Source: Acidobacteriaceae bacterium
GTDB taxonomy: Bacteria > Acidobacteriota > Terriglobia > Terriglobales > Acidobacteriaceae
NCBI GenBank assembly: GCA_030044455.1
Contig: JASHVU010000418.1
Location: 1-6,509 of the forward strand
Length of the DNA: 6,509 nucleotides
Direction: 5' to 3'
This document shows, piece by piece, positions 4,847 to 6,509 of the stretch; positions within the stretch are counted from its first letter, which is position 1; every line of letters begins with the position of its first letter. Under the pieces are notes generated by a model. That model did not search any database. It was not told the origin of the DNA and saw only the letters and a program-made list of their open reading frames with translations. The position numbers and the translations under genes were made by a program.

Positions 4847-6508
4847 TCATCGCGGGCCCGCCGGGATGTAGTCCTCAAAGTAGCGCATCAGAAGCGTCTC
4901 CCTGTGGATCAGCGTGCCGGGACCTTCGACCAAGGCGTGGGTGCGGTTAGGGTAATCCATAAAGTCGAAAGGCTTGCCCAGCGCGACGAGTTTATTGATC
5001 AGGCGCTCGGTTCCCTGGAAGTGCACGTTGTCGTCACCCGAGCCGTGAATGATAAGCAGGTGACCGGCGAGTCCTTCTGCATAACTGATGGGCGAACCGT
5101 CGTGATAGCCCTTGGCATTTTCCTGCGGCAGGCCCATATAGCGCTCCTGGTAAATGGAGTCGTAGAGCGCCTGATCGGGCACCGGCGCCAGCGCCACACC
5201 GGCCACAAGCTGGCCGGGATAGCGGAACATTTCGTTGAGCGTGGAAGATCCTCCGCCCGAATGACCCCACATGCCCATGCGCGAAGTGTCGATGTAAGAG
5301 TGCGCTTGAGCAAAGGAAGTGATTGCCTCGGATTGTTGCTTTGATCCGAGCACACCGATCTGGCCGTAGATTTGTTTGCGCCATTCGCGGCCGCGAGGCT
5401 GCGGCGTGCCCGCATTGTCGAAGCTCACCACAACGTAGCCTTCGCGCGCGATTACCTTGTACTGCCGAAAGCTCCAGGTGTCTCTCACCGTAGCGGCTGC
5501 CGGCTCGCCGTAAACGAAGACCAGCATCGGATACTTCTTTGCAGGATCGAAATTTGGAGGCTTGACGACGAAGGTGCTCAGCTTTACGCCGTCGCCCACC
5601 GTGGTCTCGGTAAACTCCACCGGCTCCGGATCGATGGCGTTCTCTTTGGCGATCAGTTCGTCGTTCGAAACCAGCGTGCGCACGGCTTGTTGCGTCGTCA
5701 TCTCGACCATCTCGTAGCGTGGAGGCTCGGTTGCGCTCTGGAATGAGTGAATGGCCCAGCGTCCGTCGGGCGAAACGTCGTACCGGTGGATGCCGGATTC
5801 ACCCTCGGGAGTCACTCGCTGGGGAGAGCCTGTGCCATCGAGCCGTGAGCGATAGAGATATTGGCGGATGAGGTCGTGAGGCGACGCCAGGAAATAAAAG
5901 TACCCGCCGGTCGCGTCGAGAAGCACCGGCCCCATGACGTCGGCCTCAAAGTTGGTGATCAGGCGGGCCTGGCCGGTTGCGCGCGAGACGAGATACGCAT
6001 GACGCCATCCATCGCGCTCGCTGAGCCAGAGCAGCTGCTCGTTGCGGCCGCTTTTGCCTGGGACCCACTCATACTCTTCCATGGCGTTGACCCAGGCTTT
6101 GTCAGTATCTTCAAAAAGCAGCCGCACCTCACCCGTCGCCGCGTTCACCAGCATTACCTTGTCGTCGTTCTGCAGGCGGTTGATGTACTGCAATACTATC
6201 TGGTTCGAATCGCCTACCCAATCCATGCGCGGAATGTAGTTGTTGCGCGGGTCGCCATCGAGCTTGATCCACGTGGTCGCGCCGCCGGTGGCCGGAATCA
6301 CACCCACGCGTACCGCCGCATTGGTGCCGCCCGGATGCGGGTATTTGTATTTCATCAGCTTCGGATATTCCGAGTCAGTGTCGTTGATGAGCGTGTAATC
6401 TTGCTCTCCCGACTGATCGAACTGCCAGTAGGCGATCGATTTCGAGTCGGGGCTCCAGCGGAATGCATCGCGCAGATCGAACTCCTCTTCCGTCACCCAG
6501 TCGGTGGT
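4847..6508 (-). CDS. S9 family peptidase, dipeptidyl-peptidase IV type, 5' truncated by window
   Basis: Serine peptidase that would release N-terminal dipeptides, commonly after Pro or Ala, from peptides in the periplasm or outside the cell. The frame is open to the window edge (553 residues visible), so the N-terminus, any signal peptide and part of the beta-propeller are missing. Numbering from the Val codon at 6496: the visible start TDWVTEEEF carries the Glu motif (Glu3-5) that in DPP-IV anchors the substrate's free amino end. RDAFRWSPDSKSIAYWQFD follows, then propeller repeats (for example VSPDGRW at 241-247) to about residue 290. The alpha/beta-hydrolase domain holds YPMLVFVYGEP (322-332), nucleophile Ser413 in GHSGGG, Asp488 in HGSGDDNVHFQ and His520 in NRTHALVEG, a complete triad. 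DPP-IV usually has Tyr where Thr2 stands before the Glu motif. It is the upstream neighbour of the DUF3455 gene, 111 bases away with a hairpin between, so probably a separate transcript. Confidence 0.93.
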   Translation of the reverse strand, partial: TTDWVTEEEFDLRDAFRWSPDSKSIAYWQFDQSGEQDYTLINDTDSEYPKLMKYKYPHPGGTNAAVRVGVIPATGGATTWIKLDGDPRNNYIPRMDWVGDSNQIVLQYINRLQNDDKVMLVNAATGEVRLLFEDTDKAWVNAMEEYEWVPGKSGRNEQLLWLSERDGWRHAYLVSRATGQARLITNFEADVMGPVLLDATGGYFYFLASPHDLIRQYLYRSRLDGTGSPQRVTPEGESGIHRYDVSPDGRWAIHSFQSATEPPRYEMVEMTTQQAVRTLVSNDELIAKENAIDPEPVEFTETTVGDGVKLSTFVVKPPNFDPAKKYPMLVFVYGEPAAATVRDTWSFRQYKVIAREGYVVVSFDNAGTPQPRGREWRKQIYGQIGVLGSKQQSEAITSFAQAHSYIDTSRMGMWGHSGGGSSTLNEMFRYPGQLVAGVALAPVPDQALYDSIYQERYMGLPQENAKGYHDGSPISYAEGLAGHLLIIHGSGDDNVHFQGTERLINKLVALGKPFDFMDYPNRTHALVEGPGTLIHRETLLMRYFEDYIPAGPR

Positions 6509-6509
6509 G

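Noticed and set aside
1..6509. CRISPR array, prophage, insertion sequence or defence system
   Set aside because: No regularly spaced direct repeats, no transposase, integrase or nuclease motifs and no target-site duplications were seen; all main genes belong to metabolic, transport or unknown-function chromosomal families.

Overview
The window looks like chromosomal DNA from a high-GC bacterium, most plausibly an Acidobacteriota (Terriglobia-type) member. That placement is inference. It rests on the gene mix (secreted DUF3455 and NTF2-like proteins, a large S9/DPP-IV peptidase, a secreted-type isoamylase), the high GC content, and intergenic hairpins that resemble, from memory, repeats scattered through acidobacterial genomes. 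No marker gene settles it.

Layout. (1) Bases 2-1153, plus strand: the C-terminal half of a GH13 isoamylase, cut by the window start, with all three catalytic residues visible. (2) Bases 1201-1240: a long imperfect hairpin midway between two convergent genes. (3) Bases 1291-2613, minus strand: a complete DinF-type MATE transporter. (4) Bases 2614-2915: non-coding, with a perfect 13-bp inverted repeat followed by a second small hairpin. (5) Bases 2916-3377, minus: a small secreted NTF2/SnoaL-like protein. (6) Bases 3378-3832: 455 bases without a convincing gene, holding two small hairpins and a possible decayed HicB-like fragment on the plus strand. (7) Bases 3833-4210 and 4217-4735, minus: a DUF309 protein directly behind a secreted DUF3455 protein, 6 bases apart and probably co-transcribed. 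(8) Bases 4736-4846: a short gap with an extended -10 element next to the DUF3455 start and a cluster of three TCCATTC half-sites. (9) Bases 4847-6508, minus: the C-terminal part of a dipeptidyl-peptidase IV-like S9 peptidase, cut by the window end, with its catalytic triad and N-terminal Glu motif visible.

How the genes work together. There is no obvious shared pathway. The isoamylase would debranch alpha-glucan and the S9 peptidase would clip dipeptides from peptides, so both suit a heterotroph that scavenges polymers. DinF is an exporter of unknown substrate. The only strong operon signal is DUF3455-DUF309. I found no phage, CRISPR, transposase, tRNA or rRNA. I see no clear new biological system. 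The items most worth a second look are the non-coding ones: the hairpin repeats, the two start-proximal -10 elements that suggest leaderless mRNAs, the half-site cluster, and the HicB-like fragment.
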